A program made the translations under genes and the position numbers. A DNA stretch of 64,000 bases from Methylococcales bacterium (lineage in GTDB: Bacteria; Pseudomonadota; Gammaproteobacteria; Methylococcales; Methylomonadaceae): NCBI GenBank assembly GCA_030949405.1, contig JAUZSN010000002.1, positions 1,178,001 to 1,242,000 of the forward strand, written 5' to 3'. Positions 47,465-56,920 of this stretch are shown in pieces (the first letter of the stretch is position 1; every line of letters starts with the position of its first letter). The notes below the pieces were generated by a model. The model was not told the DNA's origin. It saw only the letters and a list, made by a program, of their open reading frames with translations, and did no database searches.

Positions 47465-47612
47465 ACTACCAACTTAAGACTGGACACTATGGCGCGAGGC
47501 TTAATCGTTCGTCCTGAGCCTAGTCGAAGGGCGGACGGTTAAGCCGTTCATACTTAGACAAGCTCAGTACGAACGGCTTAACCTCAACTTGTCCCGTCTT
47601 AAGTTGGTAGCC
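47465..47612. repeat. MITE with CTTAAGACGGGACA ends, copy 3
   Basis: About 148 bp, left CTACCAACTTAAGACTGGAC, right TGTCCCGTCTTAAGTTGGTA. The interior carries GTTCGTCCTGAGCCTAGTCG and nested AACGGCTTAA hairpins. Its right end is fused directly to a truncated copy of the IS5-like element. Confidence 0.8.
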
Positions 47613-47981
47613 CATGAAAATAAAGAAAGAAAATACGGTAGTGGTTTAGATAGCACATTAAAAACACCCGCAGACAAATTATTATTTATATTAAATTATA
47701 TGAAGTGTTATTCTACTTTCGATCACTTAGGGTTTTCTTTTAATATGAATAAATCATGCGCCCATACTCATGTATACAAATTATTTCCAATTTTAATAAA
47801 GACGTTAGATATATTTAATGTTTTACCTGCAACAAGTTTTTCAACCCCTGAAGAAATGCAGCAGGCTTTTGGCGGAGTTCAAACATTGATAATAGATGCT
47901 ACAGAGCGTGCTGTACAACGCCCTAGTGACTATGAAGAACAAAATGAATTTTACAGTGGTAAAAAAACAGCATACAATTAA
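47613..47981 (+). pseudogene. IS transposase first frame, N-terminally truncated (copy B)
   Basis: Begins inside the element at HENKERKYGSG and runs to the normal end GKKTAYN. The first 44 residues are missing. The run of seven A residues is retained. Confidence 0.85.
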
Positions 47982-48405
47982 AAATACCACTATAGCTTCT
48001 TTAGGTCATTTAATTTTATATATTGGGGTTAGTTTTCCAGGTAAAAATCATGATTATGGAATGTTTAAAAAAGAATTTAATCCAGAATTAAATTGGTTTA
48101 GTAATTTTAATATATTTATTGATTTAGGTTATTTGGGGTTTAATAATGAATATAAAACTAATTCGGTAAATATTCCTCATAAAAAACCAAATAAATCTAA
48201 GCATAATCCAAACCCAACATTAACTGAAAATCAAAAAAAAGAAAACAAAGAGATGAGTCGTGAAAGAGTCATTGTTGAGCATGTAATCGGTGGAATGAAA
48301 AGATATAGATGCCTAGTTGACAAGTTTAGAAATAAAAAAGAAGGTGTAAAAGATTTATTTTCTTTTTTAGCGGCTATCCTATGGAATTTTAACATGATAT
48401 ATTAA
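47896..48405 (+). CDS. IS transposase, second frame (copy B)
   Basis: Intact 169-residue C-terminal half of the IS5-like transposase (ILYIGVSFPGKNHDYGMFKK to the ILWNFNMIY end). The RERVIVEHVIGGMKRYR block holds the catalytic glutamate. Not functional alone because the first frame is truncated. Confidence 0.85.
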   Translation: MLQSVLYNALVTMKNKMNFTVVKKQHTIKNTTIASLGHLILYIGVSFPGKNHDYGMFKKEFNPELNWFSNFNIFIDLGYLGFNNEYKTNSVNIPHKKPNKSKHNPNPTLTENQKKENKEMSRERVIVEHVIGGMKRYRCLVDKFRNKKEGVKDLFSFLAAILWNFNMIY

Positions 48406-48425
48406 CTTCTTCTTAAAGAACAAGT

Positions 48426-48683
48426 CTATTGTTTAATCTCTTTTTTATCTGCTTTTCTAGCCGATATAATACGGATATTATTTTCTCCGCGCTCAACATG
48501 AACTACAAATAAGATATTTAGTAAAGCTCCCATGCCTAAGGTTTTAAACCTTTGTTCATTATGGTAATTATCTTCAATGGTAAGTGCATACTCATCTTCT
48601 AATGCAATAACTGCATCAGTAAATTCAACACCGTGTTTTCGGATATTTCCAGCAGCTTTTAGTGAACCCCATTCATATTTCAT
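48426..48683 (-). CDS. brnT: BrnT-family ribonuclease toxin, C-terminus clipped
   Basis: Type II toxin, RelE-like fold. From the ATG at 48683: MKYEWGSLKAAGNIRKHGVE, then FTDAVIALEDEYALTIED, RFKTLGMG and RIISARKADKKEIKQ. About 85 residues, ending at a TAG created where IS copy B inserted, so a few residues normally ending the protein (often YE and more) are lost. The brnA antitoxin gene that should follow is absent. An upstream in-frame ATG at 48719 is less likely as the start. Confidence 0.8.
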   Translation of the reverse strand: MKYEWGSLKAAGNIRKHGVEFTDAVIALEDEYALTIEDNYHNEQRFKTLGMGALLNILFVVHVERGENNIRIISARKADKKEIKQ

Positions 48684-48770
48684 GGATTCTAGTGTATGTA
48701 CATTTGGTGCATAAATCAAGATAAAATATGTGTAATTACCCTTAAAAACATAACGTCGTAAATCACCAGC

Positions 48771-48810
48771 GGTAAAAAGTGGGGTGAGGAACGAAACTCC
48801 ACTTTTTACC
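48771..48810. terminator. Hairpin upstream of the group II intron
   Basis: GGTAAAAAGTGG pairs with CCACTTTTTACC. It has the form of a transcription terminator stem and lies 19 bases before the 5' end of the group II intron; class C introns prefer such targets. Confidence 0.55.
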
Positions 48811-48990
48811 GTCTGAGTGAATTTGCTTTGTGTACGCCCAGCATGGGCATGAACTAATGAGGTGCAAGTCCTCTGTAGGAAAACCCAACTTAGCGTACAT
48901 TTGTAGGCTAAGGAATGCGGATTTAATAAAACCCAAAAATTAATAAATTATATTAGTTGGTAACAAGCTTTGAATCAAGTATGCTCTATT

Positions 48991-49541
48991 AGACTTGTTC
49001 TTCTAAATAAAATATATTAAAATCAATTGCTTATATATACTTGATAACACTCACAATCAGTTGATACAGCCTAATAAATAAACTTTAAATTAAATTATTA
49101 AAAATAATAAATAAGCTTTATAATAAATTTCTATAAAAAATAAAAATCAAAGTATAACATGAAAATAAAAGAAATTTTACCAAGAATTTATGATGATAGA
49201 CAGTTAAGAGCTTTAACAGGATTAAAAACAGAACATTTTATTTTACTATTATCTCTATTTGAAAAGACCCTTATTGAAGATCAAAAATAAAAACATGAAA
49301 ATAAAGAAAGAAAATACGGTAGTGGTTTAGATAGCACATTAAAAACACCCGCAGACAAATTATTATTTATATTAAATTATATGAAGTGCTATTCTACTTT
49401 CGATCACTTAGGGTTTTCTTTTAATATGAATAAATCATGCGCTCATACTCATGTATACAAATTATTTCCAATTTTAATAAAGACGTTAGATATATTTAAT
49501 GTTTTACCTGCAACAAGTTTTTCAACCCCTGAAGAAATGCA
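48991..49541 (+). mobile_element. IS5-like insertion sequence, copy C (3' truncated)
   Basis: Left half of the element, starting AGACTTGTTCTT after ATT at 48988-48990. It is cut after GAAGAAATGCA by the transposon at 49542. It also carries a G-to-T change making TAA at about codon 43 of the transposase (AAATAA at 49285-49290). Confidence 0.9.
49159..49541 (+). pseudogene. IS transposase first frame, nonsense and truncated (copy C)
   Basis: Starts MKIKEILPRIYDD as in the intact copies, then stops at TAA after TLIEDQK and is cut off at its 3' side. Confidence 0.85.
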
Positions 49542-51244
49542 GGCTACCAACTTAAGACGGGACAAAATAAAGAACTAACTGCGATATTCTTGTATCATAG
49601 GTTAATGACTAAAAAAACAGAACAACACAGAAAATACGCGCAGCTAGTCACGCAATTATCGCTGAAATTACAACAACAGGCAAGCAAACTGTTCGTAACT
49701 TAGCTTCAATTGTTGGTCGCTCAAAAAGCAGTGTGCATCGTCATCGTCAAGCGCAAACAAAGCGAAATCGACATCCTGAATCATCATTATGGGAAACCGA
49801 GGCAGGTAGTTCTTGGCAAAGATTAATGGTGTTTTCCGCCTTGTATGTCTTTGGATTAAAGGCAGGCGTAGGTGCAGAGACTTTATCGCTGTTTTTTAAA
49901 ATGATACGGATTGACACCCATGTGGGCGTATCACCTGACGCACTGCGGACTCAAATCAATAAAATGGAAGTCTTATTGCCTGCAGTTTCAGCAAGAATGC
50001 GAAAAAGTGTGAAAAAACAAACACGTAAAGTTGTTGCTGGGCTGGATGAGACTTTTTCGGCAACTTTATGATTTTAGTTTTAATGGACTTACGTTCTGGC
50101 TATCTTTTGTTGGAAGATATTAGCGATGATAGGTGCTACGATACTTGGTATAAAAAGGTTTCGCCACGATTAGAATCATTAGGCATTGAGGTTAATCATG
50201 CGATTAGTGATCGCGCTAAGGCGTTGATAAAAATGGCAGTGACGGGGTTTAAGTGCGAATCGGGGGCAGATATTTTTCATGCTCAACAAGATATGAGTCG
50301 CTGGTTAGGCGCGAAAATCGGCAGGCGTGCAGCAAGGGCTGAAAAACAGCGGCAAGCAGCGCAAACCGCAGAGTCTACTGTTTCTAAAACGGCAACGATG
50401 CAGAAAATTATTGGACTTAAAACAACACGGATAACGGCTGAAAAAGAGCTTGAAGAAGCCAAAAAAATACAAACAGATTATCACGAAAACTTACAAGGGA
50501 TTGCGGATGAAGTTCATCCTTTTTCACTCAATGATAGTCGTAGAAACGATGCGGAACAGGTTGAGAAGTTGCTAGAGTTAAGAGCGCGAGCCTTTGAAAA
50601 AATAGCGGAAAAACAAGGGATTAACGATCATAAAGGCGTGATGAAAAAGTTTCGTAATCAAATAAAACCGTTAGCGGTATCCATCAGTTTTTGGTGGCTT
50701 TGGGTACGCGAAACCTTGCAAAATTTGGGGCTTGATGCGGATACCGAATATTGGTTGACCACAACATTATTACCCGTTGTTTATTGGCATCAGAAAATGG
50801 AACAAACTAAAAGCCGCAGGTCAAAGGAAAACTATCGAAAAGCTTGGGAAACCGCGTCTGATAAGCTCAAATCAGACCCATTTAGTGCAAAGTTATCAAT
50901 CAGTGAAATGCAGCGATGGCTAACATTGGCGGAGCATATGGCAAGGCAGTTTCAACGCAGTTCATCTGCGGTGGAAGGGCGAAATGGCTGTTTATCGCAA
51001 ATGTATCGCAATGGGCGAGGTTTGAATAAAAAGCGATTAAACGCGTTGACGGTCATTCATAACTACGGAATCAAACGTGAGGATGGCACAACCGCCGCCA
51101 TGCGTTTATTTGATACCGAGTTTCCAGACTTGTTTTCATGGCTACTGAATGAAATGGGCGAGTTACCGCTTCCTAGAAATAGTCGAAAGCGTGTGTTTTC
51201 TAACCCTTTGAAATTGCTGGATGTCCCGTCTTAAATTGGTAGCC
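49542..51244 (+). mobile_element. Transposon with GGCTACCAACTTAAGACGGG ends
   Basis: 1703 bp. The left end and the complement of the right end match over 23 bases with one mismatch. It carries a DUF6399-type transposase gene whose stop lies in the right end. This is the only full-length copy and the probable source of the three MITEs at 29131, 46403 and 47465. No target duplication is visible, as the right flank is unrelated sequence. Confidence 0.8.
49605..51234 (+). pseudogene. DUF6399-type transposase, frameshifted
   Basis: Three frames. ATG at 49605 gives MTKKTEQHRKYAQ, shifting near 49645 into a helix-turn-helix segment (ITTTGKQTVRNLASIVGRSK). Near 50058 a CTTTTTC run shifts GLDETF into the last frame, where FFGNFMILVLMDLRSGYLLL is expected. 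That frame holds ISDRAKALIK and a C-terminal part with RSSSAVEGRNGCLSQMYRNG. The second shift at a T run could be programmed slippage; the first looks like damage. Confidence 0.7.
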
Positions 51245-51245
51245 T

Positions 51246-51652
51246 AAATGACCATGATTTTCCATCCTATGCCAAAGGTAAAGTTGTACCTCATGGGATT
51301 GTATGATATTAATCGTAACGTAGGTTATATCACTCTGGGAGTCAGTCATGATACCTCTGAGTTTGCCTGCAAATGTATTCGTCAATGGTGGTTAGAGCAT
51401 GGACAGGCATTGTATGAGGGATCGACAAATTTATTGCTACTATGTGACTGCGGTGGTAGTAATAATGCACGCTATTATATTTTCAAAGAAGATTTGGAAA
51501 AATTGTCAGAGGAATTAAAGATTAATATTCGTATCGCCCATTATCCACCGTATACATCGAAATATAACCCAATAGAACATCGCTTATTTCCGCAATGGAA
51601 TTATGTTGCCGTCCCTGTTGACCTTGTATCTTCGGGTTTTATTAAATCCTGA
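51246..51652 (+). pseudogene. ISAzo13-family transposase fragment
   Basis: Internal piece of a DDE transposase: GYITLGVSHDTSEFACKCIR, LLLCDCGGSNNARYYIFKED and IRIAHYPPYTSKYNPIEHRL. The N-terminal part before 51246 is missing. One extra base near 51301 shifts NDHDFPSYAKGKVVPHGI out of frame with YDINRN. After EHRLFPQ the sequence stops resembling the family, so the 3' end is lost near 51600. Confidence 0.8.
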
Positions 51653-52156
51653 GTCCTAAGTATAACTACTAGCCGAGGGTAATTGCAAGACCGCGAGGGT
51701 TTGTGAGAAGGAAGCCTACGAACAGAAATATCATATAAGGCGTAGTCTCTGAGGTGAGTTGGCACAAGACAACGAAACCCAAGGTTTGTGAGATAACGTA
51801 AATGATGAGGTTGTGGCGTGACAGTTCATGTTCTTATCTGGGGAGGTCTGCTTAACAGGCAGTCGATAAGAAACCTGTAAAAGGCGCAGGATTAGAAAAT
51901 GTCTTGGCTCTTTGGATTCCATCATCCAAAGTTGAGCGAATAGGATGGAAATCGACGGCGGTCAATTCAGTAATGGATTGATTGTTTAAGCAGAAGTCAG
52001 CAGAAGCCATAGTAATCAAACGCCCATCGTAATGGTTGGGACACGGTGAAGGGCTGAACATTAACTAAAAGGTAAGAGGAATGTTTAACTTGAATAACCC
52101 ACATTTTCCGACAGGAAAAGGTCATCATCAGCGTGCAAATAAAACCCCAGCCTTAA

Positions 52157-53420
52157 ATGAAAAATGAAAACTTGTTACATCAGGTATTAGCAACCGCCAA
52201 TGTTCGCACGGCTTGGAAACAAGTTAAGCGTAATAAAGGCGTTGCAGGAATAGACGGTATTTCTATTGATGATTTTACTGAAATAATGCGCCTGCAATGG
52301 CACAACATTAAAGCGCAAATCCTCAGTAACCACTATCGTCCCCAGCCTGTTAAGCGTGTCCGCATCCCTAAAGATGACGGTTCTGAACGTTTACTAGGCA
52401 TTCCCACTGTGTTAGACCGCGTTATACAGCAGTCTATCGTACAAATCGTATCGCCCTTATTTGACCGCACTTTTTCGCAGCATAGTTATGGTTTTCGACC
52501 TAACTTATCCGCGAAATATGCGGTGCAGGAAGTGCAAGGATTTTGTCAACAAAAACGCCAGATTGCAGTCGATATTGACCTGTCAAAATTCTTTGACCGT
52601 GTTAATCACGATTTATTGATGACGTTATTGGGACGCAGAATAACGGATAAAGCTTTGTTGCGATTGATTGGGCATTATTTACGCGCGGGTGTTTTGGAGG
52701 GGAAACAGCTACAACCCAGTCGAGAAGGTGTGCCGCAAGGCAGTCCCTTATCACCGTTATTATCTAATGTTATGCTTGACCTTTTGGACAAAGAACTTAG
52801 AGCAACGGGGTCACAAATTTGCTCGTTATGCGGATGATGTCATCATCATGGTAAAGAGTCGGCGAGCAGGTGAGCGCGTGTTAAAAAGTCTGACACGATT
52901 TATCGAAGAAGACTTAAAACTCAAAGTCAATGAACAGAAAAGTCGAGTGGTCAAAAGTAGTCAATCCAAATTTTTAGGGTTTAGCTTTAAAGGCAAGTAT
53001 ATTGTTTGGCATCCCAAAACGGTAGCGAGGTTTAAGCATCGTGTGCGAGAACTAACCAACCGAACTTGGGGCGTGTCAATGCAGTGGAAAATTCAGCAAC
53101 TGAGTATATATTTACGCGGCTGGATAAACTACTTTGGCATTGCCAATCAATATCAACAAACCGTTGATTTAGACGGCTGGATACGGCGCAGAATTAGAAT
53201 GTGTTATTGGAAGCAGTGGCGAAAACCCCGTACGAAAATACGCAATTTAATGAAATTAGGGATTGAAAAACACGCCGCAATATTGGCTGGATTAAGCAGT
53301 AAATCCTACTGGAGAAACGCGAAAACCCCTTGTATTAATAAGGGATTAGGGAAAGAATACCTGAAACAGCAAGGGCTATTCTCACTACGAGATGGCTGGA
53401 TTAAGTATCACTACGGTTAG
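52157..53420 (+). pseudogene. ltrA: Group II intron reverse transcriptase/maturase, frameshifted
   Basis: First frame (52157-52837): AWKQVKRNKGVAGIDG, the RT blocks YGFRPNLSAKYAVQEVQ and QIAVDIDLSKFFDRVNHDLL, and GVPQGSPLSPLLSNVMLDLL. Near 52800 one extra A moves the frame to GHKFARYADDVIIMV, which holds the catalytic YADD and the maturase domain (YLRGWINYFGIANQYQQ) to 53420. As written the enzyme lacks its active site. Only one change is needed to restore it. Confidence 0.88.
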
Positions 53421-53500
53421 TGAAACGCCCTGTGCGGATCCGCACGCAGGGTGTTGTGGGGGCTGAGGGTGAGATACCCTTGGCTACCCCGATTAGGTTT

Positions 53501-54451
53501 TTATATTTGCTTGCTAAATGATAATGATTTTATATATGCTTCCATAAATTCAAAATCTGGCTTTCCATTTTTATTAATAGGTAATTTTATTTTTGATACT
53601 TTCATTCTTGCAATCCCCCATTTTCTACCATAATTATATCTATATTTTTCACGTTTAATTAGCGTAGAAATAAATAAACCAATATATTTATTCATTTCAA
53701 ATTTAGGTTTAAAAATATGAACATCTTCCGTAGAGCAAAAAGGAATCGGTTGATAAAAAGCCTCGGCTACACTTCCATTCCGATTCACACCAATTGTGTT
53801 ACCGTCATGAATGGGTGATTCTTTAGTAACAGAAGTCCAGCCATTATTACTATCTGACGATGTTACAAAAGGTATTTCTCCTGAACCATCTAAATCTTTC
53901 TTTCTAGGGCCTTTTCCTCTCTCAATATCAAATAACTCTTGATATTCAAAACATCCCCAACTTTTAACCTCTAATTTTAAATTACTATTTTTATTAAACG
54001 GTTTATTTGCAGAATTAAATTTATTAATATTAACTTTATTTACCCATTCAGGAATTTCACTTAATTCTGGAATTAAAAGCTCTCTAAGTGTCCTATTTGC
54101 CTGTCTACCATAGTTATATCTATATTTATTTGCTTCTATACAAGAACAGTAAAAGAGTTTCTCCTCATCAGTCATATGTCCTTTTGGGGATAAACAATAA
54201 ATATGATAACCACTATAAAACTGTTCTGGCTGTAAAAAAGTTGATAATACAGAGCCACCTAATGCAACAGTTATTGTATTTTTTGGTGTTGGAGATACAG
54301 TTTTTAAGAACTTCACTTTAGCTGATACACCGTTATTTTTTGCGGTACGAGAAATAAAATTTACACCATTGTTATCCTCAACTAAATTATTAAGCTGGAG
54401 ACTGTTACCGTACTCAACATGAAAAATGTCTGTTAATTTCACTAACTTCAT
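53501..54451 (-). CDS. Restriction-modification specificity subunit (HsdS-like)
   Basis: 316 residues with two target recognition domains. Each half ends in a near-identical motif, NKYRYNYGRQANRTLRELLI and EKYRYNYGRKWGIARMKVSK, the usual internal duplication of S subunits. Its start overlaps the methylase-nuclease gene by 4 bases (ATGA). The length is close to the 341-residue B subunit of BcgI. A group II intron ends 7 bases beyond its stop. Confidence 0.87.
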   Translation of the reverse strand: MKLVKLTDIFHVEYGNSLQLNNLVEDNNGVNFISRTAKNNGVSAKVKFLKTVSPTPKNTITVALGGSVLSTFLQPEQFYSGYHIYCLSPKGHMTDEEKLFYCSCIEANKYRYNYGRQANRTLRELLIPELSEIPEWVNKVNINKFNSANKPFNKNSNLKLEVKSWGCFEYQELFDIERGKGPRKKDLDGSGEIPFVTSSDSNNGWTSVTKESPIHDGNTIGVNRNGSVAEAFYQPIPFCSTEDVHIFKPKFEMNKYIGLFISTLIKREKYRYNYGRKWGIARMKVSKIKLPINKNGKPDFEFMEAYIKSLSFSKQI

Positions 54452-56286
54452 GATATTTCATTTTTTAGTTTAAAGATCATGTAATCTTTAACGGTTTCTT
54501 CAAATAATTCTTGCGTAATAATTGAGTAATCTGTTTCCATATATGCTTCAGCACACCATTCATTCTCATGGGTAACTTTTTGTTTAACACTCATTCCTGC
54601 CACATCATCTCTATCTCTATAACTCTCCACCCAGTTATCTCTTATTTCTTCCCATGTTGAATTCAGGTCTATTCGTCCCTTCATCTTTGTTTTTACAAAG
54701 CCATCTTCTTTCCAATAGCCAAACCATGTTTTTTTATTAGTTTTTTCATGTGGTGTATGTGCTGTAAAAATCATAATGCAGGTTACAACCCCAACGGGAT
54801 AAAATAACTCCGTTGGCATTGACATAACAGCATTAAGTGTATGATGAGTTAATATTTCTTCACGTAAAGGATGAGGAGAAATAGCACAAGACATAGGAAC
54901 AATTGCAATTCCTACACCTCCTTCTACCAAGCAATCCAACATATGTTTAACAAAAACCAATTCATGCAAAGATTCCTCGCCTTGAGAATAAGGAGGGTTT
55001 AACATCCCAATATTACACTTATGTTTTTTCACTGCCTCAGTAATTCCCTCGCCAAAACAGCTCCCTTGATGTAAATTAGCTTTACCATCACCGCGTAAAA
55101 TCATATTACTTGCAACTAAGGCATACATATTAGGTTGTTGCTCCACACCTAATAATCCCTCTTTTTTTATTTTTTCTTTTTCCTCTTGCGTAAATGCTTG
55201 TTTAAACATTTTGTGCATAGCTGAAACTAGAAAACCACCAGTACCAGCACAAATATCCAAAACTCTACTATCTTTCTGAACATTAGCTAATAATGAAAAC
55301 AGCTCAGTAATATGTTTGGGCGTTAACACAATCCCTAGAGCTTTTTTATCTCCACCTGTATATTTTAGAAATTCACCATAAAATTGCCCAACAACATCAA
55401 AATCATGATAAACACTAATAAAAGGCCATACCTTTTGGTTTAACATGAAAATTAATTCATATAACACGCCTCTAGGATATTTTTTTTGTGCTTTACCTAA
55501 TTCTGGGTGTACAGCAATTGAAGAATAAGGCTGAGTCATACTAAATTCTTTTGAATGAGGAATATCCGCTTTTTTCATTTCCTCTTTAATGACTCGCATC
55601 CATTCTTTTTGTAGCTCTTCTGGTGAATGAGCATCAAAACTTTTTGCAAAAGCTTTATTTCTTAATGCAATCAACGTTCCACTAACAACAAGTGGCTTTT
55701 CACTTTCGGTCAATTTGGCGTGGTCTCTCATGAAATCGTGCAAATCACGAGACAGTGCCATTAAATCATTTTCTCTCTGTTTTGCTACATCAGGATCAAA
55801 TGTTCCATGCTCAATATAGTCCTCTAAAGGGATAATATTTTTTATGGGTGTACCTGCCTTATTGACAAGTACCTTATGATTTTCTGATTCTTTGGGAAAA
55901 ATGAAGTTTGATATTTTTAGACTAGATTTTGTTTGACCACTAACAGCAATAGCGATTACATTGAAAGATTTAGCAAGCCGTTTTGCATAATGCAAAACGC
56001 CATCAACTGCATATTCAACAGGTCTATTTTTATCCTTACTTTCGTGATGCTTTACATCTGCTTTACATTCAAAAACAATTAAAAAGTCGGGTGTTTCTAA
56101 TGTGGAAATTATGAATTCGGGTGCACCTATTCCGCCTTTCCCTGTTTTACTTGCACCTTTTAATAATTTTTTAATCTCTTCAATATGGCTTTTTTGCTCT
56201 TCTACTTGAGTATTCTCATTATCGTAGTATTTTAAATCCCTTAAAATATCACGCACAAGATTCTCAGTTATTCTTTCATTTGCCAT
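54448..56286 (-). CDS. Fused nuclease-methyltransferase subunit, BcgI-like (type IIB)
   Basis: 612 residues. The N-terminal PD-(D/E)XK nuclease domain has P66-D67 and E73-C74-K75 (TPDFLIVFECKAD). The gamma-class N6-adenine methylase has motif I D344-ICAGTGG-F352 and motif IV N430-P-P-Y433. No helicase motor and no separate hsdR follow. A nuclease-methylase chain plus a separate S subunit is the BcgI plan, in which the complex cuts on both sides of its site. The alternative is the M subunit of a type I system with a nuclease-like N-terminus and an absent R gene. Both catalytic sites look intact. Confidence 0.82.
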   Translation of the reverse strand: MANERITENLVRDILRDLKYYDNENTQVEEQKSHIEEIKKLLKGASKTGKGGIGAPEFIISTLETPDFLIVFECKADVKHHESKDKNRPVEYAVDGVLHYAKRLAKSFNVIAIAVSGQTKSSLKISNFIFPKESENHKVLVNKAGTPIKNIIPLEDYIEHGTFDPDVAKQRENDLMALSRDLHDFMRDHAKLTESEKPLVVSGTLIALRNKAFAKSFDAHSPEELQKEWMRVIKEEMKKADIPHSKEFSMTQPYSSIAVHPELGKAQKKYPRGVLYELIFMLNQKVWPFISVYHDFDVVGQFYGEFLKYTGGDKKALGIVLTPKHITELFSLLANVQKDSRVLDICAGTGGFLVSAMHKMFKQAFTQEEKEKIKKEGLLGVEQQPNMYALVASNMILRGDGKANLHQGSCFGEGITEAVKKHKCNIGMLNPPYSQGEESLHELVFVKHMLDCLVEGGVGIAIVPMSCAISPHPLREEILTHHTLNAVMSMPTELFYPVGVVTCIMIFTAHTPHEKTNKKTWFGYWKEDGFVKTKMKGRIDLNSTWEEIRDNWVESYRDRDDVAGMSVKQKVTHENEWCAEAYMETDYSIITQELFEETVKDYMIFKLKNEIS

Positions 56287-56571
56287 TTTGTTGTCTCATT
56301 ATTTACAATCTCAAATTTTGGTACTATTTTACATTGAGGCTATGGAAGTATAAAGGGTATCTACTTTAAATTTCAGGGTAAAACAAATATCAGACCTGCA
56401 AACTTTGCGCTTTTTGAGCGATAAGATTCGCCATAGACGGCATTTTGAATTCACCACTAACTCGGTCATAAACATAATCATAAAAACTCACGGCTAGTTT
56501 TTTAGCCGTTTCAGCAAGACTCATAAAACTGTCTTTGATTTTCGTGCCTTTCTCATTTCGAGTCTGGAAGC

Positions 56572-56915
56572 TTATGTCTCGCGCACGCGCTTGTCTTCTT
56601 GATTCATCACTGTATTAACAGGTATTTGAGCATCAACTTTTACCCGCGCTTTATCAGCTAACTTGAACTCGTCAAGCAAGGATTGAGCTTGTTGATTGTA
56701 GATATAATGGCGTGGCGCATAGTCGGTCAGCACGTCGAGAACCGATAAACGGTCTTTGTTTTTAGGGGTGAAATAAGCGGTAAACAAGTCATTGCAGACC
56801 ACCTGACAATAGTGGTTATCACCGTTGACTCGCGCACTGGTATCATCAATATGACCGTATCACTATTGAGAATACCGCTGCGATAAAGCTCGCTTTTTTC
56901 CTGAGACTTAAGCAT
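56572..56915 (-). pseudogene. IS66-like transposase catalytic piece, frameshifted (copy 1)
   Basis: Reads MLKSQEKSELYRSGILNSD, then shifts into HIDDTSARVNGDNHYCQVVC and NDLFTAYFTPKNKDRLSVLD, ending at NQEDKRVRET. The DDTSARVNG stretch is probably the first catalytic aspartate region. Matches copy 2 at 61747-62087. Confidence 0.65.
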
Positions 56916-56920
56916 GGGAA

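Larger units (their letters stand above)
47613..48427 (+). mobile_element. IS5-like insertion sequence, copy B (5' truncated)
   Basis: Right 815 bp of the element. The left third, including the transposase start, is replaced by MITE copy 3. The right end AAGAACAAGTCT is intact, followed by ATT at 48428-48430. It interrupts the 3' end of brnT. Confidence 0.9.
48830..53493 (+). mobile_element. Group II intron, split by nested insertions
   Basis: The 5' end is GTGTACGCCCAGCATGGGCA, a common bacterial group II start. Intron RNA domain I features (GGTGCAAGTCCTCTG; later GGTGAGTTGGCACAAGACAA near 51756) are recognisable. The 3' end has a domain V-like CTGTGCGGATCCGCACGCAG near 53430 and a domain VI ending CTACCCCGAT at 53493. 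Between 48991 and about 51600 the intron is interrupted by an IS, a second transposon and an ISAzo13 remnant. The encoded maturase is frameshifted. It sits just past the hsdS stop. Confidence 0.82.

Noticed and set aside
47500-47590. Nested AACGGCTTAA repeats as a possible CRISPR array
   Set aside because: They are inverted, not direct, lack uniform spacers and form the hairpin interior of a MITE; no cas gene is near.
53451-53633. Short plus-strand frame after the intron maturase
   Set aside because: It covers intron domains V and VI and the reverse of the S-subunit end; it is a shadow frame.
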